Positions 1 to 8,373 of a DNA stretch of 14,583 bases are shown in pieces. Numbering within the stretch: the stretch's first letter is position 1; every line of letters starts with the position of its first letter. The notes under the pieces are model-generated. The model did no database searches. It was not told where the DNA came from and was given only the letters and a program-made list of their open reading frames with translations. Made by a program: the position numbers and the translations under genes. This stretch comes from JALXCH01 sp964495805. Its GTDB lineage: Bacteria > Calditrichota > Calditrichia > RBG-13-44-9. The stretch spans positions 1-14,583 of the forward strand of contig CAZBWV010000011.1 of the NCBI GenBank assembly GCA_964495805.1. The letters run 5' to 3'.

Positions 1-738
1 TACCTGAACGAAGTGCCCTCTTATTTTCTTGCTCATCAGTTGCAATTTATCGCTCCGGCGCCTCCGCGTTTTGCCGAAGGAGCAGGCATTGCTTTCCATT
101 ACCATATGCTGAAGCATTTTACCGCGGTGCTGGTTCCCGACCGAAAACTGGGAGAACACAACGAAGGTTTGCTGAGTGGCCGATTAACCCGGGCACGCCC
201 TCATCCCAACATTCACTTCATCGGAATTCTCTCCAGCCTGAGGTACCGACAGATGGTCGAAGACATTGATTTGCTTGTTTCCATTTCCGGGCCGGAACCT
301 CAGCGCACGGTGTTTGAACAAATCATCCGGCGCCAGATCGGACAGGTTCCCGGGCAAAAAGTGGTTCTTTTGGGTAAGCCGGAGGGCGATGAACCGGAAC
401 AGCTCCCCGATGGTACCATGATTTACCCTCATCTTCCCCGATCCAGAATGGAAGAGCTGGTCAACCGTAGCCGACTGATTGTTTCCCGTTCCGGTTACAG
501 TACGGTGATGGAACTGGCTGAGCTGCGTAAAAAAGCACTTTTTGTCCCCACCCCCGGACAAACGGAGCAGGAATATCTGGCACGCCGATACCAGGAAAAA
601 GGCTGGTTTCGTTCCGTCGCGCAAACCAATCTGAATCTTTCGAAAGATGCGGAGCATGCCATGCGTTATTCCGGTTTTCCCACGCCCCTCTCCACCGAAA
701 GCACCCTTAAACAGGTGTTTCAATTGCTGGCTCAATAA
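1..738 (+). CDS. Glycosyltransferase, GT28/MurG-like C-terminal part (5'-truncated by window edge)
   Basis: The reading frame is open from the first base (tac = Tyr), so the gene begins upstream; the GTG at 13 is unlikely to be the true start. 241 residues are visible counting from that GTG, ending in TAA at 736-738. The motif SRSGYSTVMELAE (about residues 158-170) followed by LFVPTPGQTEQEYLA (176-190) matches the nucleotide-sugar-binding C-terminal half of MurG-like (GT28) glycosyltransferases. ISGPEPQRT (91-99), after a hydrophobic strand (DIDLLVS), marks the start of the second Rossmann-like lobe. Family knowledge: such enzymes transfer a sugar from a nucleotide-sugar donor at the inner face of the membrane. 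The acceptor cannot be inferred, and true MurG is unlikely because the flanking segments differ. No neighbour shares its strand, and it is separated from the minus-strand genes by a hairpin. Confident on fold, weak on substrate. Confidence 0.75.
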   Translation, partial: YLNEVPSYFLAHQLQFIAPAPPRFAEGAGIAFHYHMLKHFTAVLVPDRKLGEHNEGLLSGRLTRARPHPNIHFIGILSSLRYRQMVEDIDLLVSISGPEPQRTVFEQIIRRQIGQVPGQKVVLLGKPEGDEPEQLPDGTMIYPHLPRSRMEELVNRSRLIVSRSGYSTVMELAELRKKALFVPTPGQTEQEYLARRYQEKGWFRSVAQTNLNLSKDAEHAMRYSGFPTPLSTESTLKQVFQLLAQ

Positions 739-740
739 AA

Positions 741-771
741 AACCCGGCAGAGGGGAGAACTCCGCCGGGTT
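741..771. terminator. Rho-independent terminator between convergent genes
   Basis: Arms AACCCGGC (741-748) and GCCGGGTT (764-771) are perfect complements. After one A/C mismatch the stem continues for three pairs (750-752 with 760-762), with a 7-nt loop. Read on the minus strand, the stem ends in a run of six T, 28 nt past the subtilase stop, so it is a strong terminator for that gene. On the plus strand it starts only 2 nt after the glycosyltransferase stop, but the T-tract there is broken (TTCATTCTT), so termination in that direction is probably weaker. Confidence 0.85.
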
Positions 772-798
772 CATTCTTCATACACTGTGTACACACAA

Positions 799-3700
799 CT
801 ATTTCATCAGAATCATCTTCCGCACTGCCTGCTGGTCACCGGCAGTCAGTCGGTAAATGTACACGCCGCTGGATACCTTTTCGCCCAGTTCATTGCGTCC
901 GTCCCACTGCACGGAATGCCAGCCAGCTGTTTGCGTCGCATGAACCAGCGTACGTACCTTCTGACCTAACAAATTGTACACCACCAGCGTCACCTGTTCC
1001 GAAGCAGGCAAGCGATAGCGAATTTCGGTTACCGGATTAAACGGATTGGGATAATTTTGCAGCAGAGCAAAATCCCGGGCAACCTCTGCCGGCTGATGGG
1101 AGATTCCCACCACCACATTGGCATAGTTGCTGGTGCGGTGGTAATTCCCCTGCAAGGTGCTCCAGTAATTCTCGGTGGTACCGCTACCGGGAACATCGTA
1201 AATATTCAGCGAAGTGGGTGTTCCAATCAGCAGTTCCAGGTCGCCGTCACCGTCCAGGTCGTCGATGGTAGGGGAGGCAGAAAGCAGCCCCACCACATGA
1301 ATCGGGAAACCGGTAAAAGCGCCACCATCCGCATGCACCATGTAGAAAAAGCCATCGGTGCTCACAAAAGCAATTTCCGGACTTCCGTCGTTATCCATAT
1401 CGGCAATGGAAGCTGAGCTTTTAATGGCATTACCGGTACTGATGGGGAAACCGCTCAGATGATTTCCGTTCACATCCACCGCGTACAATTTCTTATCGGT
1501 ACAGCCAAATACCATATCCAGCGTGCCGTCCTGATTCAGGTCTGCAATAGCGGGAGTGGAAACAATGCTGTTGCCGTAGGTATATTGTGCGACCACGGTT
1601 CCCTGTCCATCGATGATGGTGAGATTTTTAGCCAGTGAGGTAACGATAATTCGCACTCCCTGACTTCCACTCATATCCAGATCCGCAATCACCGGTGCGG
1701 ACTCCACCCGGGCACCCACATTCACCGGAAAGCCATTCAGCACCGTAGCATCTCCGGAGGAAACGGCATACACATCTCCGTTGAACGTGCCAAAGACCAC
1801 CTCTTCCACTCCGTCGTCATTCACATCCCCGACGGCAATGCCACCTAAAATGCGATGGCTCAGCCCCAGATCCATCGGAAAACTGCCGTATGCTGAACCA
1901 TCGTGATGGATGATGTAAACTTTTCCGCTAAACGTACCAAATGCAATCTCCAGATCTCCATCGCCGTCAAAGTCGAACAGGCTGGGCGTTCCCCACAACT
2001 GCTCACCGGCATTAAAGTCCAGTACAGCCAATCCGTTATGCTGAATGATATAGAGATGATTGTTTTTGCTGGTGACCACAATTTCCAGATTTCCATCCAT
2101 GTCCACATCGCCTACCGCTGGCGCCGAAATTATCTGCCCACCGGTACTGTAGGGAAAACCACTCATCATCGTGCCATCCTGCTCCCAGGCATACACATTA
2201 CCATTACCGGAAGTTGCCACCACTTCCATGGCACCGTCGTTGTCCATATCTGCCACCACCGGACTATGCTGAATGCTGCCCACATCATTCTGAGGCCAAC
2301 CGGCCTGATTGATACTAATTTCAATGTCGAAGTTCAGGGTGACATCGTACGGATAAGCGGAATCCTGATTGGCAGTGACGTACAGTTCCATGGGTATTGA
2401 ACCAATGGTAGCACTGGAATCCACTTTAATCTGGAACACATCCACCAGATTGATGCCGATGCTTCCCCCGGAAATATTAGGAAAGCTGCCCACACTGTCC
2501 AGCACAACTATTCCGTTGTTTAAGGAACGGAGCACAGCCGTAACATTGGTTGCCACATGCCAGCCGTTTTCGTTTTTCAGCGTTACCCGCACATTGGCGG
2601 TTTGCCCCGGAGACAGGTCACCGCTTTCCTGCCCCACCACCTGTACCGAATATGCCTGGAAATGAAGGTTCGGATAAATCCCCTGTGCAATAGCGGCATA
2701 TAGATTAACCCTTCCGCTACCCAGCATCCCCACATAGGAGGGATTCATATCATCGATGGGATCAGCAGAATCGATGATGCGTTGTTCCAGCCAGGTGTTG
2801 GGTTTGGTGGGGAAAAAGGCTTTCAGCAAAGCGATACTCCCTGCCACCACTGGCGAAGCCATGGAGGTACCACTCCACCCGGCTCCCTGATATCCACCTC
2901 CAACATTTTTATATACCGTACTCCAGATGTTCACTCCCGGCGCACTGATGTCGATGGGTGCGCCATAATTGGAAAAGGAAGCTTTCTGATCACCGCTATT
3001 CAATGCCGCCACAGCCACGACATTCTGATAATCGGAGGGATAATGATGATGGAGCTGGTTGTTTTGATTATCGTTTCCTGCCGCCGCTACAACGATACAT
3101 CCATACACATTATGGGCAGTATTAATTGCGGATTGAACCAGACCACTGTAACCCGGACCGCCAAAACTACAGTTGATAATGTGGGCTCCACTTCTTGCTG
3201 CATACAAATAGCTGGAAGCACTGGCGTACACACCCGGTTCGTTATTGATATCGTTATCGAAAGCCACCTTAATGGCCATAATTTTTGCCTGGAATCCGGG
3301 ACCGGCCACGCCGGTTCCATTGTCTGTAGTGGGAGAAGCAGTACCTGCCACATGGGTTCCATGCATTAACATCCCCATGAAACCCTGATAAGGTGAACTA
3401 TGCGGATCGTTGTCCGGTTGAAAATTCCCCGTATTTGCACCACAGAAATCCCAGCCCACAAAATCGTCCACATAACCGTTGCCATCATCATCCACACCGT
3501 TCACATCACCGGGGTCAAATATCCACTGTGAACCATCCCAGATAACCGTTTTCCCATTTCCATTCGCATCTTCACCCAGATTATTCCACAGGTTGTGGAT
3601 TAAATCGGGATGGTCCCAATCCACACCGGTATCGATAATAGCCACCACCACCGTATCGCTGCCCGGAGTCGCTCCATTCCACATTCCCCAGGCATAATGC

Positions 3701-4155
3701 GCTTGAATCTTGGTAAGATGCCACTCGCTGGCAAAATAGGGATCGTTGGGAATATACGGAGTGACTTCTTCCGGATAGTAAATGGGAATCGCTTCCGCAA
3801 GCACCAGATTGGGATCGTCATTGAATTTTTCGATGATTTGCAGGATGTCATCCGTTGGTTCCACTTCCACCCGAAACACATTGCTAAACTTAATATCGCC
3901 ATCCCGGTCCCAGGGCTGGGCAAAAGGTACCTCCGGCACCACCTGCCGGACCTGATAGCGATCGAACAGGGCATCTACCGAGGGGAGACCACTCCGCGCT
4001 TTTCCGTCCACATACTGGATTTCAATATTATCATATGCCGGATGAAAAACAATCCAGAAATAGCGATTGGAATAATCCACCCCGGGTTCCAATTGCGCAT
4101 GCACCCAATTGGCCATCACAAATAATAACACAAATAAAACCAATACTTTTTTCAT
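799..4155 (-). CDS. Secreted S8 (subtilisin-like) serine protease with FG-GAP-like propeller and T9SS type A sorting domain
   Basis: 1118 aa. The signal peptide is about residues 1-20 (MKKVLVLFVLLFVMANWVHA). A fervidolysin-like propeptide is likely at about 22-145. The catalytic domain runs about 150-490. Asp175 lies in AIIDTGVDWDHPDL, His265 in MHGTHVAGT, Ser431 in SGTSMASP, and the oxyanion Asn361 in VVAAAGND, so the enzyme should be active. An Asp-rich insert (217-231, DVNGVDDDGNGYVDD) probably binds calcium. A beta-sandwich linker (about 497-615) precedes about eight FG-GAP/VCBS-like repeats (630-990) with DxDxDG cores. The C-terminal 88 residues are a T9SS type A domain (NYPNPFNP at 1034-1041, ending RKMILMK), which in known systems directs export across the outer membrane and surface attachment or release. 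The start is supported by GGAG about 10 nt upstream. A possible promoter and a terminator flank the gene, so it looks monocistronic. The protein substrate is unknown. Confidence 0.95.
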   Translation of the reverse strand: MKKVLVLFVLLFVMANWVHAQLEPGVDYSNRYFWIVFHPAYDNIEIQYVDGKARSGLPSVDALFDRYQVRQVVPEVPFAQPWDRDGDIKFSNVFRVEVEPTDDILQIIEKFNDDPNLVLAEAIPIYYPEEVTPYIPNDPYFASEWHLTKIQAHYAWGMWNGATPGSDTVVVAIIDTGVDWDHPDLIHNLWNNLGEDANGNGKTVIWDGSQWIFDPGDVNGVDDDGNGYVDDFVGWDFCGANTGNFQPDNDPHSSPYQGFMGMLMHGTHVAGTASPTTDNGTGVAGPGFQAKIMAIKVAFDNDINNEPGVYASASSYLYAARSGAHIINCSFGGPGYSGLVQSAINTAHNVYGCIVVAAAGNDNQNNQLHHHYPSDYQNVVAVAALNSGDQKASFSNYGAPIDISAPGVNIWSTVYKNVGGGYQGAGWSGTSMASPVVAGSIALLKAFFPTKPNTWLEQRIIDSADPIDDMNPSYVGMLGSGRVNLYAAIAQGIYPNLHFQAYSVQVVGQESGDLSPGQTANVRVTLKNENGWHVATNVTAVLRSLNNGIVVLDSVGSFPNISGGSIGINLVDVFQIKVDSSATIGSIPMELYVTANQDSAYPYDVTLNFDIEISINQAGWPQNDVGSIQHSPVVADMDNDGAMEVVATSGNGNVYAWEQDGTMMSGFPYSTGGQIISAPAVGDVDMDGNLEIVVTSKNNHLYIIQHNGLAVLDFNAGEQLWGTPSLFDFDGDGDLEIAFGTFSGKVYIIHHDGSAYGSFPMDLGLSHRILGGIAVGDVNDDGVEEVVFGTFNGDVYAVSSGDATVLNGFPVNVGARVESAPVIADLDMSGSQGVRIIVTSLAKNLTIIDGQGTVVAQYTYGNSIVSTPAIADLNQDGTLDMVFGCTDKKLYAVDVNGNHLSGFPISTGNAIKSSASIADMDNDGSPEIAFVSTDGFFYMVHADGGAFTGFPIHVVGLLSASPTIDDLDGDGDLELLIGTPTSLNIYDVPGSGTTENYWSTLQGNYHRTSNYANVVVGISHQPAEVARDFALLQNYPNPFNPVTEIRYRLPASEQVTLVVYNLLGQKVRTLVHATQTAGWHSVQWDGRNELGEKVSSGVYIYRLTAGDQQAVRKMILMK

Positions 4156-4190
4156 ACCCGATACTCCAGATTTAAGGTTGACCTGTTTTT

Positions 4191-4220
4191 ATCCTAAATG
4201 AGAATTTTTTTCAATGTCAA
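4191..4220 (-). promoter_or_regulatory. Putative sigma-70-like promoter of the subtilase gene
   Basis: On the minus strand TTGACA (4220-4215) is followed after 18 nt by TAGGAT (4196-4191), which lies about 35 nt upstream of the ATG at 4155. The -35 box is a perfect match to the general bacterial consensus and the -10 box matches at four of six positions. The spacer contains a run of seven A. This is a sequence match only. If the organism uses Bacteroidota-type promoters (-33/-7 elements), the assignment would fail. Confidence 0.45.
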
Positions 4221-4283
4221 AATGGTACAACCAGATGAAGCGGTAAAATACAGGATGAGGTCACTCATCTCATCGACGAATAT

Positions 4284-4298
4284 CACATTCGGAATGTG
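4284..4298. promoter_or_regulatory. 15-bp dyad upstream of the subtilase promoter
   Basis: CACATTC and GAATGTG are perfect complements around one central G. The dyad lies about 65 nt upstream of the putative -35 box of the subtilase gene and downstream of the operon terminator. The near-zero spacing makes an RNA hairpin unlikely and a dimeric regulator site more plausible. No known operator is recognised, and a short palindrome of this kind can arise by chance. Confidence 0.25.
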
Positions 4299-4335
4299 GT
4301 TAACATTTCAACTGTAACAAAAACATCAAAAAAGA

Positions 4336-4367
4336 GAATGAGCCATTCACAACGGAATGGCTCATTC
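4336..4367 (-). terminator. Rho-independent terminator ending the four-gene operon
   Basis: Two 13-nt arms (4336-4348 and 4355-4367) are perfectly complementary, with a 6-nt loop. Read on the minus strand, the hairpin is followed by TCTTTTTTGATG, giving a clear U-tract. It lies 34 nt past the stop codon of the 953-aa gene. This isolates the operon from the subtilase gene, whose putative promoter lies beyond it. Confidence 0.9.
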
Positions 4368-4401
4368 ATATCACTCAATTCATCATACAGGACACATCCG
4401 A

Positions 4402-7263
4402 TTATTTCATCAAAATCATTTTCCGGGTTTGAACTTTGTCACCCGCTTTGATCGTGTAGAAGTAAATGCCGCTGGTTACCGGATTCCCGGCCATATCGCG
4501 GCCATCCCAGGTTACCTGATAGTAACCGGAATTCATTCGACCATTGACCAGTGTATTGATTTCGCGTCCCAGCAGATCGAACACCTTCAGGGTAACCTGC
4601 TGCCCGGCCATATCCATCGGAATGGCAAACCGGATGGTGGTGGTGGGGTTAAACGGATTGGGATAATTCTGCTCCAGGCTGAATTCCCGAATTAAATTGG
4701 GATCGCCGTTAGCAATTCCCACCACATTGGCGCTATCCAGCATCACGCGGATCATCACGTTGTAGTTCAGTCCCAATTCACTGAATTTTGTCCAATCACC
4801 GGTTCCCACCTTGATGTAGCTCTTATCGTAGAACGGTTGCGATTCGTCGATACCGATGTCTTTGGTCAGCGGTGTGTAGCGCACACCGGCATAGAATTCA
4901 CCATCGCTAATAGTAACTCCGGAGACATCAATTTCATTCCATCCCTGAGCTAAATTGGCTTTGGTTTTGGCATAAATCTGAGTACCGGGATATCCATTTG
5001 CTCCATCATCATCGAAGATGACAAATTGCGCCGAACCACCGGCATCTTTGAAGTACACCTTAATTTTTACCACATCGGTTGGCCAGCCAATGGGACGGAA
5101 ACGCACTGCCACATAATTGGCTGTTCCTACCGGGTAGAAGCTCTCAGCGGTTCCATCGTCGAAAGCCATCTCATAAATGGTGGAGGACATGGGCGTTGCA
5201 CTGACTTCGTTGGAATAGTCACTCTCGCCCTCGGGATACACAGCGGTTACCACATAATAGTAAGTGACACCGTTGGTGACCGAAGCGTCGTGGTAACTGG
5301 CTGTGGTTAAACCGGTCGCAATCGCCGAGCCATAATTCGGATTGCTGGCTTCCCGACGGTACACATTGTAAGTAATGTTGGTGCTACCGCTGTAAGTCAC
5401 CGCTGCTCGCACACCCCATTCGCCATCGGGCAGACCATTCGCCGCTGCTACCGAAGCCCAGGTGCTCCAGCTCCCCAGGTACACCCAGCTATGCTGGCTG
5501 GGAGTGGTGTTTTCGTCCAGAGCTACAGAGATGTTAGGATTGATTTCAATTCCGGCCACAAAATCGCCGGGTACCGTCCAGTTTTCCGAAGTCAGATCGT
5601 ACACGTTCCATTGATTCTGGATCAGCGTGACCTGTTTGGTGTACAGCGGGGTATTGCTAATCGTACCACTGGAAGCATCCCATACTTTGATGGTAGCCGT
5701 GGTGGAGGTGTTGTACTGCGTTCCCCAGATCCACAGAGTATCGATGGTGGCTGGTGCCGGGCTGTCGAAGTACGTGCCTGCATCAGCCGAACCACTGGTT
5801 ACATGGATACCATTTTCGAATGTGCCGTCGTCGTACACAAACATGTGATGACCACCCACATTCAGATCATCCCAGGCCAGGTCCACATAGCCATCACCAG
5901 CAGTAGCCGTTAAGTTGGTCGGCGGTTCCAGCACAGCGGTGGGATGCCACACAATCACATCATCCACCTGCAGCGCAGTGCCAATGGGTGTATCATCATC
6001 GGAATAGAAAGTGAATTTTACCCGAAGCGTGTCTCCTAACAACGGCGACAGATCCACCGTGCCACTTCCATAGGATTCCGAGAACCATGCCCAACTGGTG
6101 GGAGCACTGCTGTACACATAGTTCGGATTATTGGGATTCATGGTAATATTGGACACATACCGCCAGCTTGTTTCCCCTTTAACCTGAACAAACACACCAA
6201 AATAATCCACATCGGGGAAGGTGTTATTATCGTCGAAGGTTCCCTGAAGAGCAAAATCCAGATAGGCTTCGGTCAGGGTATCCGGCACATAGAAATAGGG
6301 AGAGATGTAAGAATCAATCATATTGGGATGATAGGTTCCGGTTGCCGGATCGTTGCTGTCGGCAATATGAGTGGGAGAGGGAGCCGTGGGATCAGTGGCA
6401 ATATGCCAGTAATCACCACCCAGGGGAGCCCAGTTCTGTGCAGTCATGTCCGCCTGAGTTCCGTCATTGGAATAGAGAATGTTGCTACCATCCGCTACCA
6501 CGATATCATCCACCTGCCAGCCAAACATGGTGGGATCGTTACCGGTATCGTATGCCGGATCGGAAGCAAAAGCAAAACGAATTTTTACCGTCTGACCGCT
6601 GTAAGCGGACAGGTCGATGGTTACCTGAGTCCAGGTGGAAATTTCACCCGCCCAGCCAGGTACGTTGGGACCTTCACCGAATTCGTATCCGAAGCTATAC
6701 AAACTGTTGCAAGTGTAAGCCGGGTTCGGGTTCTGCAATACCGTCCAGGTGGTTCCACCATCAGTGGAAATCCGCACGTTGACCCCATCCCAACCATCAT
6801 AAGGAGAGGTAGCACCGGCGGGATTCTCGCATTTCAGACGATGGTAGAACGTCAGGGTGGGAGAACCACTCAGAGTAATATCCGGAGTATCCAGCACCTG
6901 ATACCAGTGGCTCAAATAACCACCATCGTTCCCCAGAGTGGTATCGGCCATCCACCAGGCCAGATCACCAGCGCCGCCGTGAGCCATCCAATCGTCCTGG
7001 TGCCACTTGATGCCCACATCGGTTTCATCCACAGAAGTCCAGCCCGCTGCACCGCTTTCAAAATCTTCGTGCCAGACCAGCGAATCGCCCCGAAAATGAA
7101 CCAGAATGCTGGCATTTTCCGGTAATGTGCTGGGTTTTTGCGCCCGAAAGAGCGAGGTCTTGCTGCTGGCTTTCAGCGCCTGCACATTGTCCAGATTGCT
7201 TTTGGCGAATGTCCACGAAGCCATCACCAAAAACGCCAATAAAACAACTAATACTTTCCTCAT
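4402..7263 (-). CDS. Multi-domain secreted T9SS substrate (jelly-roll modules, split fibronectin III, type A sorting domain)
   Basis: 953 aa, no catalytic motif seen. The signal peptide is about 1-20 (MRKVLVVLLAFLVMASWTFA). Two MAM/jelly-roll-like modules follow: about 62-257, opening WHEDFESGAAGW and closing FGWQVDDIVV, and about 262-440, closing LQVDDVIVW. A fibronectin III domain begins at 447 (PPTNLTATAGDGYVDLAWDDL) and resumes at about 630 (TYNVYRREASN), ending near 691. The roughly 155 residues between are an inserted beta-sandwich, and a similar domain follows at about 697-845. The end is a T9SS type A CTD (NYPNPFNP at 866-873, final RKMILMK). This design suggests an adhesin or carbohydrate-binding surface protein, which is inference. 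It is the last gene of the operon, 54 nt after the PorV-like gene, with a strong AGGAGG 4 nt before its ATG that supports the start. Confidence 0.9.
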   Translation of the reverse strand: MRKVLVVLLAFLVMASWTFAKSNLDNVQALKASSKTSLFRAQKPSTLPENASILVHFRGDSLVWHEDFESGAAGWTSVDETDVGIKWHQDDWMAHGGAGDLAWWMADTTLGNDGGYLSHWYQVLDTPDITLSGSPTLTFYHRLKCENPAGATSPYDGWDGVNVRISTDGGTTWTVLQNPNPAYTCNSLYSFGYEFGEGPNVPGWAGEISTWTQVTIDLSAYSGQTVKIRFAFASDPAYDTGNDPTMFGWQVDDIVVADGSNILYSNDGTQADMTAQNWAPLGGDYWHIATDPTAPSPTHIADSNDPATGTYHPNMIDSYISPYFYVPDTLTEAYLDFALQGTFDDNNTFPDVDYFGVFVQVKGETSWRYVSNITMNPNNPNYVYSSAPTSWAWFSESYGSGTVDLSPLLGDTLRVKFTFYSDDDTPIGTALQVDDVIVWHPTAVLEPPTNLTATAGDGYVDLAWDDLNVGGHHMFVYDDGTFENGIHVTSGSADAGTYFDSPAPATIDTLWIWGTQYNTSTTATIKVWDASSGTISNTPLYTKQVTLIQNQWNVYDLTSENWTVPGDFVAGIEINPNISVALDENTTPSQHSWVYLGSWSTWASVAAANGLPDGEWGVRAAVTYSGSTNITYNVYRREASNPNYGSAIATGLTTASYHDASVTNGVTYYYVVTAVYPEGESDYSNEVSATPMSSTIYEMAFDDGTAESFYPVGTANYVAVRFRPIGWPTDVVKIKVYFKDAGGSAQFVIFDDDGANGYPGTQIYAKTKANLAQGWNEIDVSGVTISDGEFYAGVRYTPLTKDIGIDESQPFYDKSYIKVGTGDWTKFSELGLNYNVMIRVMLDSANVVGIANGDPNLIREFSLEQNYPNPFNPTTTIRFAIPMDMAGQQVTLKVFDLLGREINTLVNGRMNSGYYQVTWDGRDMAGNPVTSGIYFYTIKAGDKVQTRKMILMK

Positions 7264-7317
7264 AATACCTCCTTACATTGTTATGCCATGAAAAACAACT
7301 AAATTTAACCACTTTTT

Positions 7318-8340
7318 TCAGAATGTAAAGGCGAAACTATACTGATGCACGTAATCCAGCAGGCCGTAATCGTTGAAAGAATAATCCAGCTGCAACAATG
7401 TGCCGCCCATGTTCACTTTAAAACCTGCGCCAGCGGTAAAGGATGCTTCGTCGTAATTCAGTTTGTAACCTGCCCGCAAGGCAAACATTCCGTTCCATTC
7501 GTATTCTGCACCAAAGTTAAACCGCAGGTAATGATCGATGGGGTCATTCGCTTCCAGAGCAATGGAAAACCGGTTTTTCGCACTTTTCATGATTTCCGAA
7601 TTCTTACCCACCAGATCCATCATGATTCCCATTTTAAACAGCAGAGGAATTGGCCATTCCAGCGTCTGCATTCGAGCACCGGATTTATTCTCGTAACCTG
7701 TTTCCGGATCCGTGAGTGGCATGTCCAGATCGGGACCATCCAGTTTCATCTTTCCGCCAAAGTTCTGTAGTGCCATACCCAACCGCATGCCGTAAATACC
7801 GGTGTCGAACTGAGACCCAATGTCGAAAGCAAACGTGGACGCCTTCTCGTGATACAGTTTTTCCTGAATGTATTTCACGGTCAGTCCCAGCACAAACCGT
7901 TCGGTCAGGCGGCGCGAGTAAGAAACGCCAATTGCGGCATCGGTTGCAGTAAATGTTTCGCCGGTTCCTTCGGGTTCTTCAATGGTGGTTAAATCAATAT
8001 TCCCACTATTCAAATAAATTACGCTGATTCCCAGACTTTGATGCGGGGTAACCGGGATAACCAATCCAGCGTAATTCAGGGTAATGTCGGCAAACAATTG
8101 CGTGTGGGAAAGTGCAAAAGCACGCTTCCCGATTTGCTGCATTCCCGCTGGATTCCAGGCCATCGCAGTGGGATCGTTGACGCCAGCCACATAGGCATCA
8201 CCCAGAGCTGTTCCGCGTCCGCTAACCCCCACTTTCAGAAACTGCGCCATCGTGGTTCCCACTTTGGAGAGCTCGTCACCCGAAAATACCAGCGTCACCG
8301 TCAGTATCAAAATTAAAATGGTTAAAATGCCTTTTCTCAT
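7318..8340 (-). CDS. PorV/PorQ-family outer-membrane beta-barrel protein
   Basis: 340 aa. The signal peptide is about 1-20 (MRKGILTILILILTVTLVFS). The segment 34-70 (FLKVGVSGRGTALGDAYVAG, then NDPTAMAWNPAGM) is the hallmark of the PorV/PorQ (UPF0164-like) family. The rest is alternating beta-strand sequence ending in Phe (SFAFTF), as expected for a FadL-like 14-strand outer-membrane barrel. Family knowledge: PorV binds the C-terminal signal of T9SS cargo and shuttles it to the PorU attachment complex. PorQ is a related accessory protein. Many FCB genomes carry several paralogues, so this copy may serve its operon partners. It has its own Shine-Dalgarno sequence (GGAGGC, 8349-8354) and lies 33 nt after the 1090-aa gene. 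PorV versus PorQ cannot be decided here. Confidence 0.88.
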   Translation of the reverse strand: MRKGILTILILILTVTLVFSGDELSKVGTTMAQFLKVGVSGRGTALGDAYVAGVNDPTAMAWNPAGMQQIGKRAFALSHTQLFADITLNYAGLVIPVTPHQSLGISVIYLNSGNIDLTTIEEPEGTGETFTATDAAIGVSYSRRLTERFVLGLTVKYIQEKLYHEKASTFAFDIGSQFDTGIYGMRLGMALQNFGGKMKLDGPDLDMPLTDPETGYENKSGARMQTLEWPIPLLFKMGIMMDLVGKNSEIMKSAKNRFSIALEANDPIDHYLRFNFGAEYEWNGMFALRAGYKLNYDEASFTAGAGFKVNMGGTLLQLDYSFNDYGLLDYVHQYSFAFTF

Positions 8341-8373
8341 TTTCGAAAGCCTCCAAAAATTAGACTTGGTGTT

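Noticed and set aside
13..15. GTG as start codon of the glycosyltransferase
   Set aside because: The frame is open to base 1 and the protein would lack the N-terminal lobe of the fold; the gene is cut by the window edge.
184..774. Minus-strand open frame opposite the glycosyltransferase
   Set aside because: Composition is not protein-like, it runs through the terminator hairpin, and the plus-strand frame has clear GT28 motifs.
786..795. Palindrome TGTGTACACA next to the convergent terminator
   Set aside because: Short and low in complexity, located downstream of both genes where an operator makes little sense.
4254..4269. Small inverted repeat GATGAG-GTCA-CTCATC
   Set aside because: Only six pairs with a four-base loop and no T-tract; not distinguishable from chance.
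6328..7125. Long plus-strand open frame opposite the 953-aa gene
   Set aside because: No recognisable domain or ribosome site, and it lies entirely antisense to a gene with clear domains; it is a codon-bias shadow. The same applies to the open frames at 3610-4125, 11734-12273 and 13459-14007.
7264..7317. Terminator or promoter between the PorV-like gene and the 953-aa gene
   Set aside because: The 54-nt gap contains no hairpin and no convincing promoter boxes; read-through is the simpler reading.
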